From AWTP1-13 sp033764875 (GTDB taxonomy: Bacteria > Pseudomonadota > Alphaproteobacteria > Rhizobiales > Hyphomicrobiaceae): a stretch of 64,000 bases of DNA. The DNA lies in contig JANRIO010000004.1 in assembly GCA_033764875.1 (NCBI GenBank), forward strand, positions 62,001-126,000, in the 5' to 3' direction. Below, piece by piece: positions 44,909 to 53,038 of this stretch. The notes under the pieces are model-generated. The model had not been told where the DNA came from. It did not search any database and saw only the letters and a program-made list of their open reading frames with translations. Numbering within the stretch: the first letter of the stretch is position 1; every line of letters begins with the position of its first letter. A program made the position numbers and the translations under genes.

Positions 44909-46315
44909 TCAGCTCTCGTAGCGGGTGTTGCCGCGCCGGTTGGTGTCGATCGGCAGCTCCATGAACAGGGGCTGGTGGGCTCGCTGCGCGCAGGCCTGGC
45001 GCGGGCACAGGTGGCAATTGATGCCGATGGGATTGAACAGCCGCTCGTCGCGCAGGTTGAAGGAGGCCGCGTAGCCGATGCGGGCGACGTGCTGGATCTC
45101 GCAGCCGAGCGCCAGCGCCAGCCGGAAATCCTGCGTGCTGCGGCTGAACACGGGCCGGTCCGTGGTGCGGCTGATGGTGAAGAAGCGCTCGCCGTCGGGC
45201 AGCTCGACGAACTGGGGCACGATGGTGCCGGGCGCCCGGAAGGCGGTGTGGAGGTTCCAGACGGGGCAGGCGCCGCCGTGCTCGGCGAGCTTGAACGAGG
45301 TCGAGTTGAAGCGCTTGGTGACATTGCCGGCCTTGTCGACGCGCAGGAAGAAGAAGGGCACGCCGCGCGCGCCTTCCCGCTGCAGCGTCGTCAGCCGCTG
45401 GCAGACCTGCTCGAAGGACGCGCCGAAGGCGGCGGCCAGGCGGTCGACGTCGTAGCCCGTGCGCTCCGCGGCCTCGTGGAACGCCTTGTAGGGCATGATC
45501 ACGGCGGCGGCGAAATAGTTGGCAAGCTCCACGTGGCAGCGCGCGATGCCGACCTCGGACTGCATCCTGATGCCTGCGGTCAGCCGCGACAGCACCTTCT
45601 GGAGCTCGATGAGCCCGAGCACGTGCGCAAGCTGGAACGTCCGGTTGCTGTGGTCGAGCGCCTCGGACAGAACCACACGCGCCGCCTCCCCATCGTAGAC
45701 GCGCAGGCCGTGCTGCATGTCCTCGACGGGGGCCAGGAGAACCTTCACGCCATGCCGCTTGGCGAGCCTGCCCTTCAGCATGGCGTAGACGTCGTCCGAG
45801 CCGCACGGCGTCTCGTCGCGCAGCTTCTCGGCGGCGCGCTCGAGCACGTCGAAGTGGTTTTGATGATTGCGGAAGAAGTCATGGATGACGGTCTCGGGGG
45901 AGGTGGCGAGGAGGCTTTCTGGCATCCGCTCCTGACCCAGCCGCGTGACGTTCTCGAGCAGGGTGCGGTGGCTGTTGTAGAGCCTCAGGAAGTGCTCGAC
46001 GAGCCGGGGGGCGTGGTCGAGCGCCGCCCGCAGCTCCTGCACGTCCGGCTGCTCGGATCCGAACAGGGGGTCCTTGAGCACGCCGCGCAGGTCGGCGAGC
46101 CTGTGCGCGCCGGCATCCTTGATCAGGTCGCGCCAATCGACGCCGTAGGTGTCGGCAAGCCCCATCAGCATCTGCACCGAGAGGCTGCGCTGATTGTTCT
46201 CGAGCAGATTGACGTAGGCCGTGCTGACGCCCAGGGCCCTGGCCATCTGGGCCTGGGTCTGCCCATGGTCGCGGCGGAGCTGCCGCAGGCGGGGACCGAT
46301 CATGTTCTTGCGCAT
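44909..46315 (-). CDS. XRE/ImmA-IrrE family regulator (short-chain acyl regulator type)
   Basis: 468-residue regulator of the ScfR/RamB type. An N-terminal XRE helix-turn-helix (IGPRLRQLRRDHGQTQAQMA then RALGVSTAYVNLLENNQRSL, about 5-50) is followed by an IrrE/ImmA-like central domain with ARCHVELANYFAAAVIMPYK. The C-terminal DUF2083-like part has a Cys set (CEIQHVARIGYA and GINCHLCPRQACAQRAHQP). Relatives control acetate, propionate or glyoxylate metabolism. ATG at 46315 has AGGGG upstream at a long distance; an ATG four codons later is also possible. AT-rich inverted repeats lie just upstream and may be its own operator. Confidence 0.85.
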   Translation of the reverse strand: MRKNMIGPRLRQLRRDHGQTQAQMARALGVSTAYVNLLENNQRSLSVQMLMGLADTYGVDWRDLIKDAGAHRLADLRGVLKDPLFGSEQPDVQELRAALDHAPRLVEHFLRLYNSHRTLLENVTRLGQERMPESLLATSPETVIHDFFRNHQNHFDVLERAAEKLRDETPCGSDDVYAMLKGRLAKRHGVKVLLAPVEDMQHGLRVYDGEAARVVLSEALDHSNRTFQLAHVLGLIELQKVLSRLTAGIRMQSEVGIARCHVELANYFAAAVIMPYKAFHEAAERTGYDVDRLAAAFGASFEQVCQRLTTLQREGARGVPFFFLRVDKAGNVTKRFNSTSFKLAEHGGACPVWNLHTAFRAPGTIVPQFVELPDGERFFTISRTTDRPVFSRSTQDFRLALALGCEIQHVARIGYAASFNLRDERLFNPIGINCHLCPRQACAQRAHQPLFMELPIDTNRRGNTRYES

Positions 46316-46331
46316 CGGCGCGTGCACCCCT

Positions 46332-46376
46332 GAATTTACAATTCTACAAATTCTGTCTCTGTAACAGTCACAGACA
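46332..46376. promoter_or_regulatory. AT-rich inverted repeats upstream of the XRE regulator
   Basis: GAATTT-N10-AAATTC (46332-46353) is perfect. TGTCTCTG-N7-CACAGACA (46354-46376) matches at seven of eight and contains CTGT-A-ACAG. They sit 17-61 bases before the regulator start, in the likely promoter, suggesting autoregulation or control of the divergent small gene. Confidence 0.45.
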
Positions 46377-46491
46377 ACACATTGACCCGCTTTGTGCTGC
46401 CGGCGCAAGCCGGTTCGCCTACGGTCGAGCCGCGATCGTCGAGATGTCAGTCGGTGCGATGGTCGATCATTCCCGGCACGACGGAGGACAC

Positions 46492-46764
46492 ATGCAGCAT
46501 CAGGGACCCGTGCAGGCGGCGCAGAGCCTGCGGTTCGACAGGGCCGACCTCGAGATCCAAGCCGCGTGGACTGCGTCCGCCCTCACCATCGAGATCGTCA
46601 AGTCGGGCGCCTGCGTGCACCGCCTGATCATCGACGATGCGGCGAGCCCGATCGAGCACAGATGGTTTCTGGATCTGCTGGCGCGCGAGGACCGCGTCAG
46701 CCTGGGGACGATGGCGCAGGATGCCGACGAGTTCCTGATCGGGCTCGACGTCAACCAGGGCTGA
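46492..46764 (+). CDS. Small hypothetical protein
   Basis: 90-residue soluble protein, not recognised. GGAGG precedes the ATG (MQHQGPVQAAQSLRFDRADL). The middle (SALTIEIVKSGACVHRLIID then DAASPIEHRWFLDLLARED) looks beta-alpha. Divergent from the XRE regulator with the inverted repeats between, so it may be that regulator's target. An upstream in-frame ATG at 46444 lacks a ribosome site. Confidence 0.5.
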   Translation: MQHQGPVQAAQSLRFDRADLEIQAAWTASALTIEIVKSGACVHRLIIDDAASPIEHRWFLDLLAREDRVSLGTMAQDADEFLIGLDVNQG

Positions 46765-46807
46765 GGCCCGCCCCCCCTAGTCGGCCGCCCGGCGCCCTGG
46801 CAGGACG

Positions 46808-47644
46808 TCAGCGCCGGCGCAGCGCCGGCGCCTTGCGTTCGCGCCGCTTCTTCGTCGACCACACCGGATCGGCGCCGCCCTTCCCGCGCTCCATGGTCAT
46901 CCGGTACTGGTAGCGGTCGGTGCGGTAGAGAATGCGGATGTACTCGACGGGGTTGCCGTCGCGATCACAGACGGTGCGGCGGATGGACAGCAGCGGCGTG
47001 CCGACGGGGACATCGAGGGCTCCCCCCGTCTTCGGATCGGCCAGCACCGCGCTGAAGGTCTGACGCGCGCTGCCTACCTTGACGCCGGTCTTCTCGAGCA
47101 GGCTGAGCAGGGAGTTGACCGCCATGTCGGCCTTGCCGAACTTGCGACCGATGTGGCCCGGAACGAAGCTGGTGAGGTGAGAGAAGGGCGCGCCTTTGTA
47201 GCTGCGCACGCGCACGGCCCGCTGCACGAGCTCGTTGGCGCCGACCTGGAGCTCGGTCTGCACGTCGAGCATCGGCAGCACGAAGCCGAACTCCAGCACC
47301 TCGACCTGGGTCCGATTGCCCATGTCGGTCAGATTCTCGAGCAGCCCGTCGATGTCGCCCGGGATCGCCGCCGATACCTCGCGCGGCACGATCCTCGTGC
47401 CGGCGCCGCGCTTGCGCTCGACGAGGCCGAGCAGGGCCAGCTCGTTGATGGCGCGCGACATGGTGATGCGTGAGACGCCGAACTCTCGCCCGAGCTCCAG
47501 CTCGCTCGGCAGCATGCCGTCGCGCCCGTAGTAGCCCTGGTCGATCCGCTCGCGCAGGACGAGCTGCACCTGATAGTAGAGCGGCGTCGGCAGCTCGGGC
47601 TGCGAGCGCCCGGGCCGGGCCTCGGCTTCACGCGTCCCGGTCAT
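46808..47644 (-). CDS. GntR/HutC-type regulator (UTRA domain)
   Basis: 278-residue repressor-type protein. Winged helix-turn-helix at residues about 18-85 (LYYQVQLVLRERIDQGYYGR, then SELELGREFGVSRITMSRAI and NELALLGLVERKRGAGTRIV), then a UTRA ligand domain ending VEYIRILYRTDRYQYRMTM. A basic tail closes the protein. It is the last gene of a leftward catabolic and uptake operon and probably its regulator; palindromes before the first gene (52738, 52938) are candidate operators. The ligand is unknown. It is related in form to the second GntR protein at 60819. Confidence 0.88.
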   Translation of the reverse strand: MTGTREAEARPGRSQPELPTPLYYQVQLVLRERIDQGYYGRDGMLPSELELGREFGVSRITMSRAINELALLGLVERKRGAGTRIVPREVSAAIPGDIDGLLENLTDMGNRTQVEVLEFGFVLPMLDVQTELQVGANELVQRAVRVRSYKGAPFSHLTSFVPGHIGRKFGKADMAVNSLLSLLEKTGVKVGSARQTFSAVLADPKTGGALDVPVGTPLLSIRRTVCDRDGNPVEYIRILYRTDRYQYRMTMERGKGGADPVWSTKKRRERKAPALRRR

Positions 47645-47749
47645 CGGCCATGTCCTCCTGCCACCGGCGCGCGGCCCCTCGTCCAGGGCCGGGCCGAGGC
47701 TGCTGCCGGCACGCCGCGCGGCGATCGTTGCTGCATCGTCCCCATCGCC

Positions 47750-48595
47750 TCACGCCGGCACATCGAGCTTCAGGATGCGGATGGCGTTCTCGCCCAGCAG
47801 CCCCTCGAGGGCCTGCTCCGGGATGTCGAGGGCGCGCGCCTCCTTGAGCGACTGGGTGATGCTCTGCACCGGCCAGTCGGTGCCCCACATGACCTTCCTC
47901 ATGCCGTCCCGGTTGAGAAACTCGCGCTGGGCGATGTAGTCGACGAAATGCTTCGACCAGGTCGAGGGCGGATGCGCATCGGCGATGATGTAGACGTTCT
48001 CGTGGCCGATGGCGGCGCTGGTCATCTCGTAGTCCATGGGCACGCCGATGTGCAGGCCGATCAGCTTGAGGTCGGGAAAATCGAAGGCGGCATCCTCGAT
48101 CCACTGCGGGCGCGCGCACAGGCGTCCGCCCGAGCGCGGCGACTGGCGGCCGACCTGCAGGGTGATCGGCACGTCGAGCTCGCAGCACTTGGCGTAGATC
48201 GGCCAATAGGTGCGGTCGTTGATCGGCACGCCGAACCAGTGGGGGTAGACGTGCACGCCCTTGAAGCCCAGCACCTTCACGGCGCGCTCGATGTAGCGCA
48301 GCGTCTCCATGCCGCCCAGCGGGTTGATCCCGCACCAGCCGAAGAAGCGGTCGGGGTGCTTCTGCAGAAGCGGATAGACCTCGTCGACGCTGGTGGCGAG
48401 CAGCTCGCCGCGCACCCCGTTCTGCACGACGTTGGCGATGACGCCCGTCATGGCCACGCCGTTGCGGTCCATCTCGGCGATGCACGCCTGCGGGTCCAGC
48501 GCCTTGGCCTTCTCCTTGTCGATGCCCAGAACGTCATAGAGCTTGAGCTGGGTGTGCGGCTTGAAATTGGCGCTGACGTCGATGATGCGGCCCAT
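47750..48595 (-). CDS. Amidohydrolase family 2 protein
   Basis: 281-residue metal-dependent hydrolase or decarboxylase of the Amidohydro_2 family: GRIIDVSANFKPH at the start, DRFFGWCGINPLGG, VLGFKGVHVYPHWFGVPIND (metal His), LIGLHIGVPMDYEM, and MWGTDWPVQS (metal Asp). Family relatives hydrolyse lactones or decarboxylate aromatic acids. GGGAG precedes ATG 48595. It follows the permease gene and resembles the second copy at 53039, which has the same HVYPHWF/HCYPHWF and GTDFP blocks, so the pair may act on related intermediates. Confidence 0.85.
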   Translation of the reverse strand: MGRIIDVSANFKPHTQLKLYDVLGIDKEKAKALDPQACIAEMDRNGVAMTGVIANVVQNGVRGELLATSVDEVYPLLQKHPDRFFGWCGINPLGGMETLRYIERAVKVLGFKGVHVYPHWFGVPINDRTYWPIYAKCCELDVPITLQVGRQSPRSGGRLCARPQWIEDAAFDFPDLKLIGLHIGVPMDYEMTSAAIGHENVYIIADAHPPSTWSKHFVDYIAQREFLNRDGMRKVMWGTDWPVQSITQSLKEARALDIPEQALEGLLGENAIRILKLDVPA

Positions 48596-48623
48596 GGGGG
48601 GCTCCCTCGTTGCGTGGACGCGG

Positions 48624-49394
48624 CTAGCGGCTGCCCGCAACCGCCTCGTGCCAGGGCGTCACGAAGCGGCGCAGGAGGACGACGAGAAAATAGAGCGCGA
48701 GGCCCAGGATGGTGAGCAGCAGAATGACGCCGAACATCGACTTGACGTCGAAGGCGTTGAGCGTGGCGACGGCCATGTAGCCGAGCCCCTGGTTGCCGCC
48801 CAGATACTCGCCGACGATGGCGCCGATGGTGGCCAGCACGATGCCGACCTCCATGCCGGTGAGGATGAAGGGCATCGCGTTCGGCAGCTCGACGTTGCGG
48901 AACGTGGCCCAGCGGCTGGCATTCAGGGCCTGCATCACGTCGCGGTGGCCGCGCTCGACGGATTTGATGCCGAGAATGGTGTTGGTCATGATCGGGAAGA
49001 AGGCGATGACGGCGGCGAGCACCACCTTGGAGGTCACGCCGAAGCCGAACCAGACGATGAACAGCGGGATCAGCGCCACCTTCGGCATCACCTGGAGGCC
49101 GACGATGAGCGGGTTCAGCGTCCGCTCCAGGAGCTGGATCTTGCCGAGCAGGCCGCCGAAGACGATGCCGATCACGACGGCGATGGCAAAGCCTGCCACG
49201 GTCTCGAACAGCGTGATCCAGATGTGCCAGTAGGTGCGCTGGTCCGACATCAGCACCACGGTGGCGTTCCACACCTCGAGCGGGGCGGGGAGGATGAAGG
49301 GCGAGACGTGGAAGATGCGGACGTAGAGCTCCCAGACAAGCACGATGCCTGCCAGAAGCAGCGGCGTTGCAAACCAAGCGGCGGGGCGCGACAT
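48624..49394 (-). CDS. ABC transporter permease (SsuC/TauC type)
   Basis: 256-residue permease with about six helices. The coupling motif is DVMQALNASRWATFRNVELP (near residue 155), followed by the conserved TGMEVGIVLATIGAIVGEYL. It belongs to the taurine/nitrate/aliphatic sulfonate permease group, which works with NMT1-type binding proteins such as the one at 50830. Together with the ATPase at 49411 this makes one importer. The substrate is not evident; the enzymes around suggest an organic acid, amide or heterocycle. Confidence 0.9.
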   Translation of the reverse strand: MSRPAAWFATPLLLAGIVLVWELYVRIFHVSPFILPAPLEVWNATVVLMSDQRTYWHIWITLFETVAGFAIAVVIGIVFGGLLGKIQLLERTLNPLIVGLQVMPKVALIPLFIVWFGFGVTSKVVLAAVIAFFPIMTNTILGIKSVERGHRDVMQALNASRWATFRNVELPNAMPFILTGMEVGIVLATIGAIVGEYLGGNQGLGYMAVATLNAFDVKSMFGVILLLTILGLALYFLVVLLRRFVTPWHEAVAGSR

Positions 49395-49410
49395 GGCGGT
49401 CTCCTCGGGC

Positions 49411-50214
49411 TCAGGCGAAGGTGTCGAGCCGCTGGCGCAGCTCGAGCTCGTGCTTCTGGAACTCGGCCGTCGACTGCACGTAGATGCTGCGCGGGCGGGC
49501 GATCCCGATGTCGCGCAGCGTGTCCATGCGGCCCGGCCGCGGCGACAGAAGCAGGACGCGGTCGGCGAGGAACACGGCCTCGCGGATCGAGTGCGTGACG
49601 AGGATCACGGTGCAGCCGCTCTCCATCCAGATGCGCTGCAGCTCGAGGTTCATCTGGTCGCGCGTCATGGCGTCGAGGGCGCCGAACGGCTCGTCCATCA
49701 GCAGGATCTGCGGCTTGCAGCTCAGGGCCCGGGCGATGGCGGCGCGCTGGCGCATGCCGCCGGAGAGCTCGCGCGGCCAGCGCTTCTCGAAGCCCGAGAT
49801 GCCGACCAGCGCACACAGCTCCGAGGCGCGCTGGCGCCGCTCCTTGCGGGGAACGCCGCGCAGCTTGAGCGGCAAGGCGATGTTGTCCTCGATGCTCATC
49901 CAGGGGAACAGGTTCGCATCCTGGAAGACGACGCCCAGCTCCTGCATGACGGCATCGTTGCGGGCGCCGGCGCGCCAGAGCTGCTGGCCACCGACCTCGA
50001 CGGTGCCGCCGGTCGGCTTGAGCAGGCCGGCGATGATGCGCAGGAGCGTGGTCTTGCCGCAGCCCGATGGGCCAAGCAGCACGAGAAACTCGCCCTGGGC
50101 GATGTCGAGGCTCACCCCGGTGAGCGCCAGCACCTCGCTGTCGCGCGTTCTGTAGCGCTGCTCGATGCCCTCCAGCCTGATCTTGGCCGCGACCGCCGGC
50201 TTGCCCTGGACCAT
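49411..50214 (-). CDS. ABC transporter ATPase (SsuB/TauB type)
   Basis: 267-residue ATPase with Walker A GPSGCGKTT, Q-loop VVFQDANLFPWM, signature LSGGMRQRAAIARA, Walker B ILLMDEPFGALD and switch His in VTHSIREAVFLADRVLLLSP, all typical of SsuB/TauB. It lies between an isochorismatase-family gene (whose stop is one base before this ATG) and the permease. Close packing suggests translational coupling, as the ribosome site is weak. Confidence 0.92.
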   Translation of the reverse strand: MVQGKPAVAAKIRLEGIEQRYRTRDSEVLALTGVSLDIAQGEFLVLLGPSGCGKTTLLRIIAGLLKPTGGTVEVGGQQLWRAGARNDAVMQELGVVFQDANLFPWMSIEDNIALPLKLRGVPRKERRQRASELCALVGISGFEKRWPRELSGGMRQRAAIARALSCKPQILLMDEPFGALDAMTRDQMNLELQRIWMESGCTVILVTHSIREAVFLADRVLLLSPRPGRMDTLRDIGIARPRSIYVQSTAEFQKHELELRQRLDTFA

Positions 50215-50215
50215 G

Positions 50216-50821
50216 TCAGAGGCCGGCTCCCGACCGAAAGAGCTGGCGCGCACCTGCGCTGTCGAGGATGCGGGCAAATCCGAACTCCATTGACTCGAGC
50301 GCGGCCCGATGCCGGCGCTCCTCGAAATCGGCGCAGGCGTCGGCCACGACGTAGGTCTCGAAATCGCGCTGGGCGAGGTCGCGGACGGTGCTCTCGACGC
50401 ACATCGACGTCGTCACGCCGCAGACCACGACGCGGCTGCAGCCGGCCGCGCGCAGCTGCACCTCGAGATCGGTTCCTACCAGCGCGGAGAAGCGAGCCTT
50501 GTCGACCACGGCCTCGCCGGGCCCGGCCGTGACGGACCGCGACAGAAGCTCGTCGCCGCTGCCCCGCCGCAGCGCCCCGACGCGTGCCAGGTTCGGCCTG
50601 ATGGCCCTGACCAGCCAGCCGCCATCGGCGTAGTCGGGCGCGAACACCATCCGCGTCCAGACCACCCCGGCGCCGGCGGAGCGCGCGGCATCTGCCAGCG
50701 CATTGCCGGCCAGCGCCGCGCGCTGCAGCGGCTCGATCGGCCGGCCCTGGCGCGCCATGGAGCCGTCGGCGTCGCAGAAGGCGCGCTGCAGGTCGATGAC
50801 GAGAAGGGTCGCTGCGGACAC
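50216..50821 (-). CDS. Isochorismatase-family cysteine hydrolase (amidase type)
   Basis: 201-residue hydrolase with the complete Asp-Lys-Cys set of amidases in this fold: LLVIDLQRAF (Asp10), VVDKARFSAL (Lys) and CGVTTSMCVESTVRDLAQRD (nucleophile Cys). Known relatives split maleamate, nicotinamide, N-carbamoyl compounds or biuret. A GTG start eight bases after the binding-protein stop is chosen; the ribosome site is weak. It is embedded in the importer operon, so it likely acts on the imported compound or on a half-amide derived from it. Confidence 0.85.
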   Translation of the reverse strand: MSAATLLVIDLQRAFCDADGSMARQGRPIEPLQRAALAGNALADAARSAGAGVVWTRMVFAPDYADGGWLVRAIRPNLARVGALRRGSGDELLSRSVTAGPGEAVVDKARFSALVGTDLEVQLRAAGCSRVVVCGVTTSMCVESTVRDLAQRDFETYVVADACADFEERRHRAALESMEFGFARILDSAGARQLFRSGAGL

Positions 50822-50829
50822 GAGCAGGA

Positions 50830-51846
50830 TCAGGAGAAGGCCAGCTGGCGCGCGGCGTCGTCGTAGAAGTTCTGGTCGGCGGTGGCGCTGATCAGACCCG
50901 CCTTCAGCATCAGCTCGTAGGCCGACCGCCACGTCGCGGGCTTCGAGGCGAGCTTGTCCCGGTACGGCGCCTTGTAGTTGGAGACGCTGTTCTGGAGCAC
51001 GGACAGCCCCTTGTCCGGCCGCTTGGCCTCGAACACCTCGTACTTCTTCGTCATCGCCTCCACGACGGGGGCGAGGTCGCTCGCTGCGATCATGGCGCCC
51101 AGCGCGTCGTGCACGCCGCCCAGGAACTTGGCGATCTCCTGGCGGCTCTTCTCGTATTGCGCCTTCGACGTCATGTAGACCTGGCCCGGGCAGGGCGCGA
51201 AATCGTCGGTCGACCAGGCCGTGGCCGGTTGCTTGTCGACCTTGAGCTGGAAGGCCGTGTCGTTGGTGGCGATGAAGCCGGCGATGCGCCCCTGCTTGAC
51301 GAGCTCGAAGGCGGCCGGCGCATTGCCGACGACCTGGCGCGAGACGTCCGCCTTGGGCACGCCGCGGGCGGCGAGCATCATGTCGAGCAGGTTCTCCGTG
51401 GCGCCGCCCGCCGAGACGATGCCCATGGTCTTGCCGGGCATGTCCTCGGGCTTCGTGATCGGCTTGTCGGTGGCGCTGATGACGAAGAAGGTGTCGCGCT
51501 GGTAGATCTCGGCGACCGCGACGATGGAGGGGTTGGCGGCATAGGCCTTGATCAGGTCGGTGCCGCCGGTGCGCGAGATCAGGGCGTTGCCGGCCGTCAC
51601 CTGCTGCACGGCCATGGCCGAGCCGCGGCCGCCCTCGATCTTCACGTTCAGACCGCGCTTGGCGAAGAAGCCGCCCGTGTCGGCGTACATGGTCTCGGAG
51701 AAGGCGATGATGTAGCCGAAGGGCGTCAGATAGGTGATGTTGGCGAGGGCCTGCGCGCGAGCAGCCGTCAGGGCGGCGGGGCCTGCGGCGCCGGCCGCCA
51801 GGGCGCCGGCTACGAACTTGCGTCTGTCGATGGTGAACCTGCTCAC
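50830..51846 (-). CDS. NMT1/THI5-like periplasmic binding protein
   Basis: 338-residue receptor. A twin-arginine-type signal (DRRKFVAGALAAGAAGPAAL, cleaved after ARA) precedes ITYLTPFGYIIAFSETMYAD, GLNVKIEGGRGSAMAVQQVT and the conserved AGFIATNDTAFQL region of the NMT1/SsuA family. GTG at 51846 has a GAGAGG site; an ATG ten codons upstream does not. It supplies the importer formed by the genes at 49411 and 48624. Ligand unknown; such receptors bind pyrimidine precursors, taurine, nitrate, phthalate-like acids and others. Confidence 0.87.
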   Translation of the reverse strand: MSRFTIDRRKFVAGALAAGAAGPAALTAARAQALANITYLTPFGYIIAFSETMYADTGGFFAKRGLNVKIEGGRGSAMAVQQVTAGNALISRTGGTDLIKAYAANPSIVAVAEIYQRDTFFVISATDKPITKPEDMPGKTMGIVSAGGATENLLDMMLAARGVPKADVSRQVVGNAPAAFELVKQGRIAGFIATNDTAFQLKVDKQPATAWSTDDFAPCPGQVYMTSKAQYEKSRQEIAKFLGGVHDALGAMIAASDLAPVVEAMTKKYEVFEAKRPDKGLSVLQNSVSNYKAPYRDKLASKPATWRSAYELMLKAGLISATADQNFYDDAARQLAFS

Positions 51847-51881
51847 TTTGCCTCTCCCTCGTCGTGGTACGTCCATAGCGG

Positions 51882-52715
51882 TCAGCGTGTCGTGTAGTCG
51901 TGCAGCAGGCGGGCCTTGCGATCGGTCGTCCAGCCGCGCTGGTAGGCGAAGCCGCCGGTGACCTCGATGTCGCCGAGCAGGTCGAGATCCTCGTCCTCGG
52001 CGTCCCCGAAGCGCACGTGCCCCCTGCCCTGCCGGATGCCGTGCATGGAGACGTTGGCGAAGCCGAGCTCGAAGAGCTGCTCGACGTCCGGCACATCGGG
52101 GCTGGGCGAGGCGATGTAGCGATAGAGGAAGGTCGAGGCCGCGTGCCCGGGTAGCGCCGGCAGCGGCGTGCCGCCATTCTCGAAGGTGACGGCGAGATCG
52201 AGCACGCGCCGGCCGTAGCGCGAGACGGTGCCGCCCAGCGTATGGGTGCCGTCGGCGAAAGCCGGATTGACGCCCTGGAAGCGCGTGCGGTCGATGCTGC
52301 CGAGGCGCTTGCCCCAGCCGAAGATGGCACCCATGCCGAGCGACCAGTCGCGGTCGACCCAGACCAGCGCGCTGTAGCGGCCGACCTTGTCGCCGAAGCG
52401 GCAATAGAAGCCCAGCACGCACTCGTTGTAGGACGAGCGCGAGGGGTCCTGCCACATCTGCTCCGGGTGCGACGCGCTGACCTTGGCCATCTCCGCGATC
52501 ATGACCCAGCCCTCGCCGCTGTCCAGCGGCTCCAGGCCCGGCGGCAGCAGCTTGGCGACGGCGGCAGGCTCGGCACGGAAGGTCACGTGCAGCGCATCGC
52601 AGCTGATGTGGTGCGGAAGCGGCTCGACCAGCGAGCTGCGGCCGGTGGCTGAGCGCGGCCAGGACTGCCCCTTCCAGGGCCGCATCGTCGAGGCGGGCGG
52701 GACCGCGTCCTGCAT
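51882..52715 (-). CDS. Acetoacetate decarboxylase family protein
   Basis: 277-residue protein of the ADC fold: DALHVTFRAEPAAVAKLLPP at the start, then CVLGFYCRFGDKVGRYSALV, and FGWGKRLGSIDRTR where Lys corresponds to the Schiff-base Lys of acetoacetate decarboxylase. ADC-like proteins also include hydrolases, aldolase-dehydratases and cyclases, so decarboxylation is not assured. First gene of a seven-gene leftward operon. A perfect palindrome (52738-52749) lies 23 bases before the ATG. GTG at 52727 is an alternative start. Confidence 0.8.
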   Translation of the reverse strand: MQDAVPPASTMRPWKGQSWPRSATGRSSLVEPLPHHISCDALHVTFRAEPAAVAKLLPPGLEPLDSGEGWVMIAEMAKVSASHPEQMWQDPSRSSYNECVLGFYCRFGDKVGRYSALVWVDRDWSLGMGAIFGWGKRLGSIDRTRFQGVNPAFADGTHTLGGTVSRYGRRVLDLAVTFENGGTPLPALPGHAASTFLYRYIASPSPDVPDVEQLFELGFANVSMHGIRQGRGHVRFGDAEDEDLDLLGDIEVTGGFAYQRGWTTDRKARLLHDYTTR

Positions 52716-53038
52716 CAGGGCTCTCACTCAAGATGACTTATATCTATAACAATAGGCAGAAAGCCGGACGTGCATCAAGCAGTTTTGTCGAGGCTCGCCG
52801 CGCGGTGGCGAGATTGTGCCGCGGAGGAGATATTTGCCGCGCAATCGAGCGCTCCGGGCGCGTTTTCGGGCAATGCCGACACGCAGCAAAAGATCCGGAA
52901 CCTGACGATCTCCATCGGCTGCATGCGTCAAACATTGACATAGAAATATGTCTTTTGATCTGCTTCCATCCCGGACCGCAGGCCTCGACCGGCGCGGGAG
53001 GACCCATGGCTCGCCGTCAGCTCCCAAGATCCGCGCCG
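52716..53038. promoter_or_regulatory. Promoter region of the leftward uptake operon with two palindromes
   Basis: A 320-base gap, more AT-rich than its neighbours, without a gene. TTATA-TC-TATAA (52738-52749) and GACATA-GAAA-TATGTC (52938-52953) are perfect inverted repeats of the size bound by GntR/HutC regulators. They are candidate operators for the GntR protein at the end of the operon. Confidence 0.5.
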
